Origin: Daphnia pulex
Taxonomy: Eukaryota; Arthropoda; Branchiopoda; Diplostraca; Daphniidae
Assembly: GCF_021134715.1 (NCBI RefSeq)
Contig: NC_060027.1
Coordinates: 4,092,001-4,156,000 of the forward strand
Direction: 5' to 3'
DNA length: 64,000 bases
Positions 21,742 through 31,500 of the stretch are shown in pieces. The notes beneath the pieces were generated by a model that did no database searches, was not told the origin of the DNA, and saw only the letters and a program-made list of their open reading frames with translations. Every line of letters starts with the position of its first letter. Position 1 is the first letter of the stretch. Position numbers and translations under genes: made by a program.

Positions 21742-22064
21742 CAACAACAACTATTGACCGGAAGACGTCCATCCAGGAGTCCATCCGGTTTTGGCATTGG
21801 AACGACGGACTGGCAAAGACCCACCCCGAGATGATCGTTGCCTTGAGCACTCCGCCCAACACCAACTTTATCCCTGCCATTGGGCGTCTTATTCCTCACG
21901 TCGGAGCGGCTCCGTTCCTCACGCCGTCTGCCCCCACGTCATCTTCTCTCTGCAGCCCATCGCTGCAGTTAACCGCAACAAGTTCCTTTCTGCTGTTCTC
22001 CGCCTGATCCTCAATGCCAGACCACCGAGATCCGTATCGCCACCGTCTCCACCATGTTCCACGT
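21742..22064 (+). pseudogene. Decayed coding fragment, possibly lipid-transfer/vitellogenin-like (left arm)
   Basis: High-GC stretch with coding-like codons, unlike its surroundings. One frame reads SIQESIRFWHWNDGLAKTHP up to HVGAAPFLT. After a frameshift another reads HVIFSLQPIAAVNRNKF and then SAVLRLILNA, and after a 4-base deletion TTEIRIATVSTMF. The right-arm copy (38485-38815, minus) has SETTEIRIAAVSTMF intact but a different 1-base insertion upstream. The E.RIAA.ST.F segment recalls the HEAT-like helical region of large lipid-transfer proteins, but that assignment is weak. Confidence 0.35.
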
Positions 22065-22914
22065 AAGTCCCAATCCAATCGAATCATAATAACATTAGTA
22101 CATTGTTTTACTATCAACTACGCCGATTCCAAGCAATCCTTGCATGAAGCCTATTTGAACGTCGCTCGTGATGCCGTAAGAGCTCTGTTTTTACACCCGT
22201 TTCTCATTGTGTTCGCATTTAACGGATAAATGCATCAAAACCTGACTGGTATCTTTAAGTATTTAAGTCCTTTAAGTCATCCTGTTCTCACCACTCGAAA
22301 TGGCTCTCCATCTCTGGTTTCCGATTTTGACTTTCGATTAGCAGAAGAGCTACTACGAAATGTAAATGGAACAAGAAGAAATATGCGGACATTTTTTTTT
22401 TCGCGGCTATGCGTCGCGAAGAAAGGAATTGTAGTATTTGCTTCTAAATCGGATATTTTTAAAGCTAACCAGGCCTCACCAAGCATTTAGTTGTTGAGAA
22501 GTAGTTTTGATAGAGTGTTGGATTAAGTTGAAAAATAATTCACGTTTGTTGTCTTTTTCTGGTCCCTCCTCCGTTTTCCCTCAATTAAGATACCCAAATT
22601 TAAGTAACTTGATCCATCCTGTGATTCACGGTGCTTATAGCTTTGAATGCAATCAGTAGTTTCCCAGAAAATGGAATGGGGGAAGGGTGTTTCATGTTGG
22701 AATTTACCCCTCTCACAAAAAAAAAAGGTTCAGAGTGGTTCGGTTATATGTTATTCTGCGATATCGAAAACTAACAGATAAACTTTCTTAAATTGTATTT
22801 TCATATTAGGTATCTGATTTAGGTAGTCAAGGAATATTCAATTATAAAATGTGTAAAAGAACTAAGTTGAAAGGAATTGTGTTTTAGTGTAAATGAGATC
22901 AAATTGATAAAAAG
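22065..22914. other. Left-arm non-coding region
   Basis: AT-rich DNA mirrored at 37636-38480. Contains short homopolymers that differ in length between the arms. No supported gene. Confidence 0.4.
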
Positions 22915-24905
22915 CACTAGCTTAAAAAATTAGGTACTCATAGACGCCGATGGGTTAGTGGATAAGGCATCGGCGTCGGCGTTTATCAGGATCTGGTCGC
23001 CAGGGTGGCTGATACTGGTTGGAACTCACGGTGACGGCTTCAGGGGGGGTTGGCGGTTAAAAGCGGGATCGAACTGCTACTTGGCAACCTTCGGCATAAG
23101 AAACTCGATCCGTTGCATGCAGATTGTTCCTCAGACCCAATTCGATAACGTTTTGTTAGAATTTTCAATATTTCATTTCGTTTTGAATAAAGACGGCAAA
23201 TATGGGATGCGTCGTCACCTTAGAATCATGTCACTGGTTCAAAACTTTGCACATGCAAAACTTTTTTCCAACACAGATTTCCATTTTGCTGTTTAAATCG
23301 ATTACTTTTCCGCTTAGGATATGAAAAACATTATGTTGTAATTGTTTCAGAAAGTAGAAACTCATTTTGACGCGAGAAAAGATAGCTACTGAAAGCTACA
23401 CAGTACACACGACACAAGCCCTTCCAATTAATTAATCAATCGCGCTCATTATGGATTTTAAGTTTTTAACTTAATCAGCGCATTATTAAAATGCGTAAAA
23501 TAATTTCGATTTTCAAATTAAGGCTTGGGGGAAAGTTGTATAATTGAGATAAAATTGAAAGAAAGAAAGAATAGCTTAAAAATATTAGTAGTAGTAGTAT
23601 AGACGCCGATGGGTTAGTGGATAAGGCATCGGCGTCGGCGTTCTTTGATTTGGTCGCCAGGGTGGCTGTTACTGGTTGGAACTCACGGTGCGAAGGCTTC
23701 AGGGGGGGTTGAAAGTTAAAAGTGGGTTGGAGCTGCTACTTGGCAACCTTCGGCATAAGAAACCCGATCCGTTGTATGCAGATTGTTCCATACTTAGACC
23801 AAATCCGACAACGTTTTGTTAAAATTTTCAATGTTTCCTTTTGTTTTGAATAAAAGACGACAAATGCGGGATACGTCGTCATATAACAATCAAAGTCAGC
23901 GGTTCAAAACTTAAAATATGAAAAAAAATTGTTTAACTCAGATTTCTATTTTGCAATTTATTTTAGATTTCTTTCCTGTTTAAGATTCGAAAAAACGTTG
24001 TTGTAATTGTTTCGTTACGTAGAAACTCATTATGGTGCGAGAGAAGATAGTTGCTGAAGCTACCCAATAGCCCTAATCGCGCAATAGCACAATTCCAATT
24101 AATTAATCAAGTTCGTCGTAATTTCAAGTTTAATTTATTTGGCGCATTTTTAAAATTCCTTGAATAATTTCGATTTTTTAAATGAAGGCTTAAGTAAAAT
24201 AGTATGATTGAGATAAAGTTTTTAAAAATACTAGCTTGAAAAATAAGATAACTTTGGGCGCCGATAGCCTAATGGTTAAGGCGTCGGCGCCTACGTTGTC
24301 GGATCTGGTCGCCAGGGTGGCAGATACTGGTTCGGAACTCACGGTCACGGCTTTGGGAGAGGTCGGCTGCTGCTGTTAGTTTAGGATAGGGTGTTAGGTT
24401 AAGGTATAGGTTAGGGGTTATAGGTCCTCATCAAAGCCTGAACCGTTGCATGCAGACTATTCCTCAACAGACCCATCTGATAACGTTTTGTTAATATTTT
24501 CAATAATTTCTTTTGTTTTGAATAAAAGATGCGAGATACGTCTTCACCTTACAATCATGTCAGTGGTTCAAAACTTTGCACATGCAAAATATTTTTTTCC
24601 AACGCAGATTTCTATTTTGCCGTATTTTTCTATTAAAATTTGATTTCTTTTCTGTTTAGGAGTTGAAATAAACATAGTTTTGATTGTTTGCTGACCTAGA
24701 AACTCATTTTGACGCGACAAAAGATAGCTGCTGAATAGAAGCTACATCAAGATTCAAGCTACAGGCAAGCCCTTCCAATTGATCAATCACGTTTGGATTT
24801 TAAGTTTAATTTATTTAGCACATTTTTAAATTTCGTTAAATAATTTTTATTTTTTAAATTAAGACGATTAAGACTTAAAGAAAATAGTATAAAATTTGAG
24901 ATAAA
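22915..24905 (+). repeat. Three tandem tRNA-derived SINE-like units, left arm
   Basis: Three head-to-tail units of about 655-660 bases, with heads at 22942, 23601 and 24256. Each head resembles a tRNA 5' half: GACGCCGATGGGTTAGTGG in units 1 and 2, and GGCGCCGATAGCCTAATGG with a good A-box (TAGCCTAATGG) in unit 3. A segment GGTCGCCAGGGTGGC and a B-box-like GGTTCGGAACTC or GTTGGAACTC follow about 45-60 bases later. Each ends in AT-rich sequence with GAGATAAA. Mirrored in the right arm at 35635-37635. Confidence 0.65.
24376..24424 (+). repeat. TTAGG-like degenerate tract
   Basis: About 50 bases of degenerate TTAGG/TATAGG repeats (GTTAGGTTAAGGTATAGG and so on) replacing the unique part of the third SINE unit. 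TTAGG is the usual arthropod telomere repeat. Too short and too degenerate to be more than suggestive. Confidence 0.4.
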
Positions 24906-24986
24906 ATTGATTGAAATATTTATTAGATCAAGATTCCAATTTTTCGTGTTGTTACGGCTTACTTTATTCATCAGACTTGGTCAAAT

Positions 24987-25238
24987 ATTTGTTTTTATTT
25001 GTTTGTCTCGCAATCAGTGTTGGTTCCACGTCGGGCACCCTTTCTACAACCAGCAGTACGATGACAAGCAGCACTTCGAGAAGTCTTTTACAAAGTTGAA
25101 AACTACTTCGGCGCAAGTAATACCAACAACCACGTTGGTAAGCTGAGTAAAAATCAGGAAAGACGACTCGATAATATCCAGGCGTTCAATCATGACTATA
25201 ATCATCAAGGGCTCAAGGCGTTGATGTCAGTAATTGAG
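24987..25238 (+). pseudogene. Remnant of a secreted-protein gene (left arm)
   Basis: One frame starts with a signal-peptide-like segment (KYLFLFVCLAISVGS). A second continues GHPFYNQQYDDKQHFEKSF, and a third continues KVENYFGASNTNNHVGKLSK then NQERRLDNIQAFNHDYNHQG, ending at a GAG/GTAAAC donor. Two frame changes break it. The right-arm copy (35302-35555) has an extra two bases at QQY, a lesion not present here. I do not recognise the parent family. The long open stretch and good donor argue that it was a genuine exon. Confidence 0.5.
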
Positions 25239-25362
25239 GTAAACCAAGAAGAAGATAACCAGCCATCACATTCAAAATTTCATGATAACTTAAGTTTGAT
25301 TTCAAATCATAGACCAGGTGGGGAATCAATACTTGAGAGACTACACAAAAAAGAAATAAAAG

Positions 25363-25660
25363 ATGGATGATGCCAAATGCTTGGGTTGGCCGCCCATATT
25401 CAAGTAATCGTCAATCTGATGCCCTTTGAACCAATATACGTAAGTGAAGAAGAAGCAGCAACAGCTGCCCTATCTTTAAAAGTGATCTCCAGTTTAATAC
25501 AGCTGCCGAAATGGTCAGACACGGTACGAACTTAATTCGCCCGTTTAGTGTCACTAATTTGCCATTATTTGTTTGAACGCTTGCAAAGCATCGGACTCCA
25601 ACATCCCCACAATTAACCGACACAATTAACCGAAATTCGGACGCTATATTCTTGCCGGAA
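25363..25660 (+). pseudogene. Possible second coding remnant (left arm)
   Basis: One frame is open from GLAAHIQVIVNLMPFEPIYV through SEEEAATAALSLKVISS to a TAA near 25535, and a shifted frame continues FNTAAEMVRHGTNLIRPFSV to a TGA. Mirrored in the right arm at 34886-35184. It may derive from the same gene as the preceding remnant. No domain recognised. Confidence 0.3.
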
Positions 25661-25917
25661 GGGACAACAGATATTCTACCGGGTAAAATTTCATTGGAAC
25701 TATTTATGGCTTAAATTTATTCCCTATTTTTATTAAAATGCCAAAATTTTTCCATTCCAGGTTCGCCATCTCTCATATCGGTCTATTACAGCGGTAATCA
25801 ACACTCAAGTACAACGGCGTATACAAGATTGTTCCTCGTCCAACGGTACGTAATCGATCTGGCTTATCTCATGTTTATTCTATCTTAAATGCTACATTAA
25901 GTTTTTTTTTGTATTTT

Positions 25918-26515
25918 AAGACCAGTCCTTCAAAAACTGAGTTTTGAAACGTGTCAAACAGATGGCGTGTTGATTGTGTCAGTTATGGGCTTATCGCTTA
26001 TGGCGGTTTGCTGTCAAAACTTAAGCTATCTTTTTCTTCGAAAATTACCAAGGAATTCATGGGTAAATTCGAGTGATTTCGTCTGTAGCTTGTCGGTGAT
26101 GTGTTCTATTCCGTGTACATGTTGGATAACCTTATTGTTTTTCATCAACTTATAGAGGAGGAAACGTGAAAGTCGTGCACAGCCTACCGTCAACTATTTT
26201 GTTCAAACTCATTGTATTCTACTGAATGTGCCATAGAAATGATACAGGTAACAAACAACACTAGCTTTATTACATGCTGAAACATAGATTCTTCTCATGT
26301 TTTATTAGGATTTACCTTAATTTTTGGCTGTATACTAGCTTTGGATTTGCTAGATCACCAACCCCAGCATGGACCAATCTCTCATTCCATCCTCTAGAGA
26401 ACCTTGGATAACTGATTGGTGGGCAGTCTAATATATTTTAAAAGTATTGATCTGCACTTACGTCTATCTAATGTTTAAGAGACAATTTCGAGTGTGTACT
26501 GATAAATGTTTTATT
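25918..26515 (+). repeat. Dispersed 600-bp repeat, left arm, unit 2
   Basis: Direct repeat of 21073-21735, from GACCAGTCCTTCAAAAACTG to TATTGATCTGCACTTACG. The flanks of the two units are unrelated, consistent with a mobile or duplicated module. Confidence 0.7.
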
Positions 26516-27230
26516 ATTCTTTTAGATCATGGATATCAAGAACATTGATGGCACCAATAATAAACAAGGTGACTTATTTTTTTGTAATTTACAGGTTCCA
26601 AATTACAGGTTTCTAAATTGAAATTACAGACTTTATGAGAACTCGTATGTCATTTCAAGAAAAAGGACAGGATTATGCAGTCAATACGATTCATTGTTTG
26701 CTAACCGTTGGCTGCCACCATTGAATCTCCATTTTTACTTCCTTAAACAGGCCCTCTTGATTTGAGGTATTGTTTTCTGTTGCTTCAATTTTTTGAAATT
26801 ATTGTCATCCAAAATAAATGTTCTTTCTGCTTACAGGGTAATCCTTCGCTACTTATCGTGGACTTCATCCATTGCTGAACACCGACGAGAGCATGCAGTC
26901 ATTCAAGACTGATGAATTGTGTAGTTAGCAAAATTACAAGTGCATATGTGGGCTCCCTTCTTTTCTGTGGCCCTGTTTCCCTAACTAACCACTAACCAAC
27001 GCCCGCCGGTGGTCACTCACCCGCTGTGAAACCAGGAGGAGGGGAGGGCTCTGGTCGAACGGGGACTTGGAAGGCGCATGATCCGATGAAAACTTTTGGA
27101 GGGTCATGAGTCTAACCCGGAAGCCTAGTATGACTACATCTCCCCAGTAAAACTGGCCTCGTACTTCTCTCTTCTTCTCGGTCCAGATACTATCTCTGGG
27201 GGCCGTAGACAAAACCTACAATTGCATGTG
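26516..27230. other. Left-arm region with an open frame conserved in both arms
   Basis: Mirrored at 33315-34040. The minus-strand frame at 26985-27212 (75 codons, beginning MSTAPRDSIWTEKKREV) has exactly the same translation in the right arm at 33333-33560 (+). No domain, no splice context and no homology that I recognise, so coding status is doubtful. Confidence 0.35.
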
Positions 27231-27655
27231 CGAGTTAAAACAAAGCAACCCACTACCCAATGAAACAAAAAGCCATGGTTTATTTCTTGCGGAAATCTGC
27301 ATCATTCAAGATACAATTTTTTCTAATTCAACAACTCGCGTAGCATTTTGCATCTAGTCTATTAGTGCAAATCGCGATTCCATGTGTTTGGTAGTTAAGA
27401 AAATAGTTGTTTAAAAAACAAACAATGGGGTGTTCTGAGTAGCCAAAAAAACTCACCATTGTTTGTTTTTTAAACAACATCTTCTCAACTACTAAACACA
27501 AGGATCGCTATTTGCACCAGTAGACTAGATGCAAATTCGACAGAAGTTTTGAGTTTGAAAAATTTATAACTTGACTGACGCAGATTTCCGCAAAACTAAA
27601 ACATCGCTTTTTGTCTCGTTGTCGCAGCGGTGGTGGCGGGTTGCGTTTAAACTCG
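27231..27655. mobile_element. Foldback (MITE-like) element, left arm
   Basis: About 425 bases whose halves are imperfect inverted repeats of each other. The outer ends are CGAGTTAAAACAAAGCAACC and its counterpart ending GGGTTGCGTTTAAACTCG. The inner ends are GTTTAAAAAACAAACAATGG and CCATTGTTTGTTTTTTAAAC around a 30-base loop. No transposase frame is present. It could form a long hairpin. The right arm has the same element at 32890-33314. Confidence 0.65.
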
Positions 27656-27767
27656 TACAGAAGAAAATTGTCTTGAATCGGACGCTCTGTTTATTGAATT
27701 ATTAATTTTTGTACATGACAGAAAAATAATAAAAGCTAATTTAATTTGTAATTTTTTATTGATTACA

Positions 27768-27916
27768 GACATGGGGTTTAACATTGGTTTATGTGGTTTA
27801 GGGTATAAATTTGAGGGTTGGTAGGTGTATGATTGTGGGGTCTGAAGAATTGGAAGGTATAGGTTTGGTGGGTTTGGAGATTAATTGGTAGGGATATGTT
27901 TGTAGGGTTATAAATT
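27768..27916 (+). repeat. G/T-rich strand-asymmetric tract, left arm
   Basis: About 150 bases of degenerate GGTTTAGGG / GGTAGGTG-type repeats with almost no C on the + strand. The mirror tract at 32632-32780 is C/A-rich. Possible telomere-like or G-quadruplex-prone sequence; its origin is unclear. Confidence 0.5.
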
Positions 27917-28609
27917 TAACTGTGTTTTATCCAAACTCGAAATATCCCCCCCTCAAACATCTCCACTTTCCTTAATCCTTTCCCAACCCCGAAAACTTGT
28001 TTTTATTTGTTTGACATACGCATCCCATATTTGTTTTTGTTGCTTTTTAACTTATAAACGGTAAACTGCACAGTCACGATGACAATTTAACAAAATAATG
28101 ATGCAACTTCGGTAACACGACACCAGCACCAAGGAACGGCCAATTGAATTCGATGCAGAAAGATCTTTCTAAGGCATAGGCTGCGCGCAACAACGTACCA
28201 CAGCGGACAGCAACTACGCGAACATACACGATAAACCTATAACCGAAATGAAATGAATTAATGTTCAACATGTAGGAAATGCTGTCAATGAAAAGAAAAA
28301 TTAATGACACTGTATGTGGTTTTAGTTAAATCAATTATTCTGAACACAATATCTGATACTGATAGCTATTGTTGAAACAAAAACCAAATGTGTGATTTAA
28401 ACTACAAAAATGAAGATGGAGAAGCTAAGACTTTAACTGGATATTAATCCTGCTTTAAAAAAATCAATTACTATCAAGCAGTTAATTCTCATGCGACAAT
28501 AACAAAAATGACACAAGTATAGTTAAACTACGAAATCTCTCAGTGTCAGTTAGCAAGCTTTTTGAATCAGCCAGACAATTAGAAAGTTGATAAGAGTAGA
28601 AGAAACAAC

Positions 28610-29891
28610 AACCTTCGTTGTGGAAGCGGGTAATGTTTATCGCGTACTGTTCGATGGCCTCCGGCATGTCTTGGGCTTTCTCTCTGTCCGGCATTCGTTG
28701 GAGCAGCTGCTCCAATGTTCGTTGCGACTGGCTCTCTTCCCACACATATTTTTCCATGTCTGCTTCGCATTTCTCATTCTCCCACGGCTCAGTTTTCTGT
28801 ACGGCAAAACAACAGAGACAAAAGAGGAAGTGTCGATTACTAGACTCCTGCCAGCACGCAATTGTTGTTTGCTTAGCAAAACATTAGAACGTACTCAAGA
28901 CTGGCTGACGAGAACATTCATTAGATACATGGCGTAATCGACGTTCTGCTTTCTCAAAGGACACCAGTCAGAGACGATCGTCAGCACGTCAGTTTTTGCT
29001 TTTTGGGTTGTAACGCTCTTTCACTAGTCGAAGCAGTTTATCCTTGGCGTGGTTGTCCAATTTGAAAGAGCTCAATTTCACCTACATGATGAGGGAAGAA
29101 AAGATTTACTTATAACAGGAAATGAAATGCTCTTTTTTTCTTCTTTTCAGACCTTGAGTTTTACTATTCTGGCTCAAGCATCCCTCAATGAGGGAGAAGA
29201 ATGGAGGTAATCACTAGTTGTGATTGTGATGGGTAAATGATTTTCAATCCTTCCGTTGGTATCCAACTCTTTGCGACCACTCTGTGCAGAACTCTACAAA
29301 CAAATAATGTGTAAAGCTTTATGAAAATATCAATTATACTGCAGGATTCCCACTTTTCAATGCTTGGCATTGTCTCTCAGTAGTGGGTGGTGTCAAGTGA
29401 AGAAAGTTGGGGATCTTCATCAACTCTGGATTTACAAATTTACCAGTTGGCTGTGTTGCCTCCAGAACAACCCAGCCCTGATTCAAGGGTAGCGGGACAC
29501 TAGCTGGATGGAAAGATGTGGCAACTGGTCAAACCCAGGGCCAGTCTTGATCAGTTGGCATTTTGTTGGAACGTGGAGGATGAACTGCTGCTCTCTTGTA
29601 TCGTATGATCTCATATTCAACGACTTGTTGGGAATCAGATCCAGCGAACGGAATTCGACATCTCCTAAGATGAATTTTAAACAGAAAGCCGGTTACAGCA
29701 CATGCCTTAACGTGTAAATAATCTGATGACACCATGATGATACTAAGCGCCAGTTTGAAAACATGAAAGTTACCATCCACTTTTTGAATTTCTTCATTTT
29801 TGCGAAATGATATGGGATAATCAGAAATGGGGCTAATTGACACATACTGCTGAAAATTACGGGAAACACGTAGGTTGACAATTGCAGACAT
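28610..29891 (-). pseudogene. mRpS35: Mitochondrial ribosomal protein S35 pseudogene (introns retained)
   Basis: The parent gene encodes a small-subunit protein of the mitochondrial ribosome. Minus-strand exon-like blocks are about 29891-29354, 29293-29153, 29081-28895 and 28796-28610, with short introns still in place, so this is a DNA-level duplicate and not a retrocopy. Recognisable segments: [66 protein letters not shown] and EADMEKYVWEESQSQRTLEQ. Lesions: TGA in place of a probable Trp after DQDWPWV, TGA after SLRDA, TGA at the last codon of the third block, and +1 frameshifts after CTEWSQ and within KERYNPK. It lies in the spacer of the giant inverted repeat. A working copy must exist elsewhere. 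Confidence 0.72.
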
Positions 29892-30218
29892 TTTATTCGA
29901 CTCTTTTTTTACTCATTTTTAGCAGACTAAAATACAGGTTTCATCGCCATCTATGATTCACATTTAAAACTACTGATATGGTCTTCGTTACGCAAGACAG
30001 CCGCCATTTTTTTCCAGCACTGATTTCATTGAAAGCGTATTGTTAGATAATCCGTACGTCGTATCTTCCTGACATTTTTCTTCATAAAAATGGTATTTCC
30101 TGTTTGGATTGTTAGATGTGACTGAATCTTAATTATTTGTGTGTGAATTTAGTTATTTGTGTGATAACCTAGCCTTTAATTAATACTTGGAAATTTCAGC
30201 TGATAATGTGGCCTGAGC

Positions 30219-30418
30219 AGGTTGCCACCCGTTTCGGCACTTTTTTCGGCACTTTGAATTTTGTCCGTTTCGGCACAAATTTTTTCTGTTTCGGCACTGC
30301 GATTGTATTTTTCGGCACCGCCACCAGAGGTGGTCCTAAGTATTGGTATTTCGATGTATAGCCACTTTTGTCCGTTTCGGCACTATTATTGTCTGTTTCG
30401 GCACCGCCCCCAAAATTC
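30219..30418 (-). repeat. TTTCGGCAC-motif element, copy 1
   Basis: About 200 bases with some eight occurrences of TTTCGGCAC or close variants at irregular 10-40-base spacing, beginning CACCCGTTTCGGCAC. It is the inverted counterpart of 31306-31500. Such arrays of a short motif resemble the ends of a transposable element with multiple transposase-binding sites, but no coding part is present. Confidence 0.55.
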
Positions 30419-31305
30419 GTAAACAATAAATTCCACTAGGTGTCGTGTTATAATATATTGTGCAAAGCCTTCTTCAGTTACGGCCACAGAGCTGTGATTC
30501 ACCCTGGGAGTCAATTTTGTTCGATCCATCCACCAACCCTCAGCTGCCTGTGGCAATTATACCTATGCCACATGCGTTGCCATTTTACGAAAGTATGATT
30601 TTCAATTTCTGTTTTCCGCAAAATCTTCCCATTGTTTCCACCACGATTCATAGTGAGTAAGCAATTGGCAGCCTAGTGGGTACAGCGGTGGATTCTCATA
30701 AAAGAAGTATTATGTTCTATTCTGTGCAGGTCATTATCCACTTTTAATCATTTTTCCTTGTTTTTTTCTATATTTTTAAAACGAAATAGATGGAATGCCT
30801 AGATTCTGTAAAAAATATGAGTTTTTTCTCATTTTTTTAACAAAATCTGAATTTGTTTTCTTTGGCAAGGACTTAGAAAGATTATTTATTAGATTATCCC
30901 TGAAGGAAATTACCGAAGGAATCTTGTTTATTCATAAAGTTTATTTGCTCATTATCATTAGGGATGACGATATATCGTCAATTTCAGATTTCAGATTCTC
31001 GTATTTCTTTAGAATTGAACTGAGTTCTTGGCGTGTAAGCATAGTATTCAGCTTGAGTGCGGGACATCCGGGTTTGAATCTTTTATGTAATACAATTTAT
31101 TAGAGGAAATTCATTTTTTAACTAAGATGCATATTTTATAACTAACCATGCAAAAACGCATTCCCAAACTTTTCTGGAGGAGTTGATGATGAGGTTAGTG
31201 GTGATTCTGGGCGGGTTGTGCGAGCTAGGCAGAGGTAGACGTGGTGGATTTGATGGAGGAAATGAAAATCCCCCTAGATGACTTGAAATATAATTTTTTG
31301 TTTTT

Positions 31306-31500
31306 GTGCCGAAACGGACACAGATTGGTGCCGAAAAAGACATAATTTGTGCCGAAACGGAGAATATTAGTGCCGAAACGGAAAGATTTTTAATGAACGA
31401 GGAGATTTTAAATACAAGGAGGGGACCAAGCGTTTTATATGGGTGCCGAAAACGCCAAAATCGAAAGTGCCGAAAAAAGTGCCGAAACGGGTGGACACCC
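31306..31500 (+). repeat. TTTCGGCAC-motif element, copy 2 (as GTGCCGAAA)
   Basis: The reverse-complement motif GTGCCGAAA recurs about seven times, ending GTGCCGAAACGGGTGGACA, which mirrors the start of copy 1. Together the two copies bracket about 890 bases (30419-31305), so they could be terminal inverted repeats of one degenerate element. Confidence 0.55.

Larger units (their letters stand above)
17201..28591 (+). repeat. Giant inverted repeat, left arm (11.4 kb)
   Basis: Matches the reverse complement of 31971-43388 over its whole length. Paired landmarks: 17201 with 43388 (GNAT F exon 4), the Rho-like genes, 22981 with 37571 (SINE unit), 27231 with 33314 (foldback element) and 28591 with 31971. 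Coordinate sums drift only between about 60545 and 60589, so indels are small. Substitutions and short indels are scattered throughout, so the arms are similar but clearly not identical. Confidence 0.92.

Noticed and set aside
22942..23000. tRNA gene at the head of each SINE-like unit
   Set aside because: The D-arm is tRNA-like, but there is no proper anticodon stem, acceptor stem closure or T arm at the right distance.
29529..29891. 120-codon frame as an independent gene
   Set aside because: Its C-terminal part (PPRSNKMPTDQDWPWV) is the start of recognisable mRpS35 sequence that continues after the TGA, so it belongs to the pseudogene.
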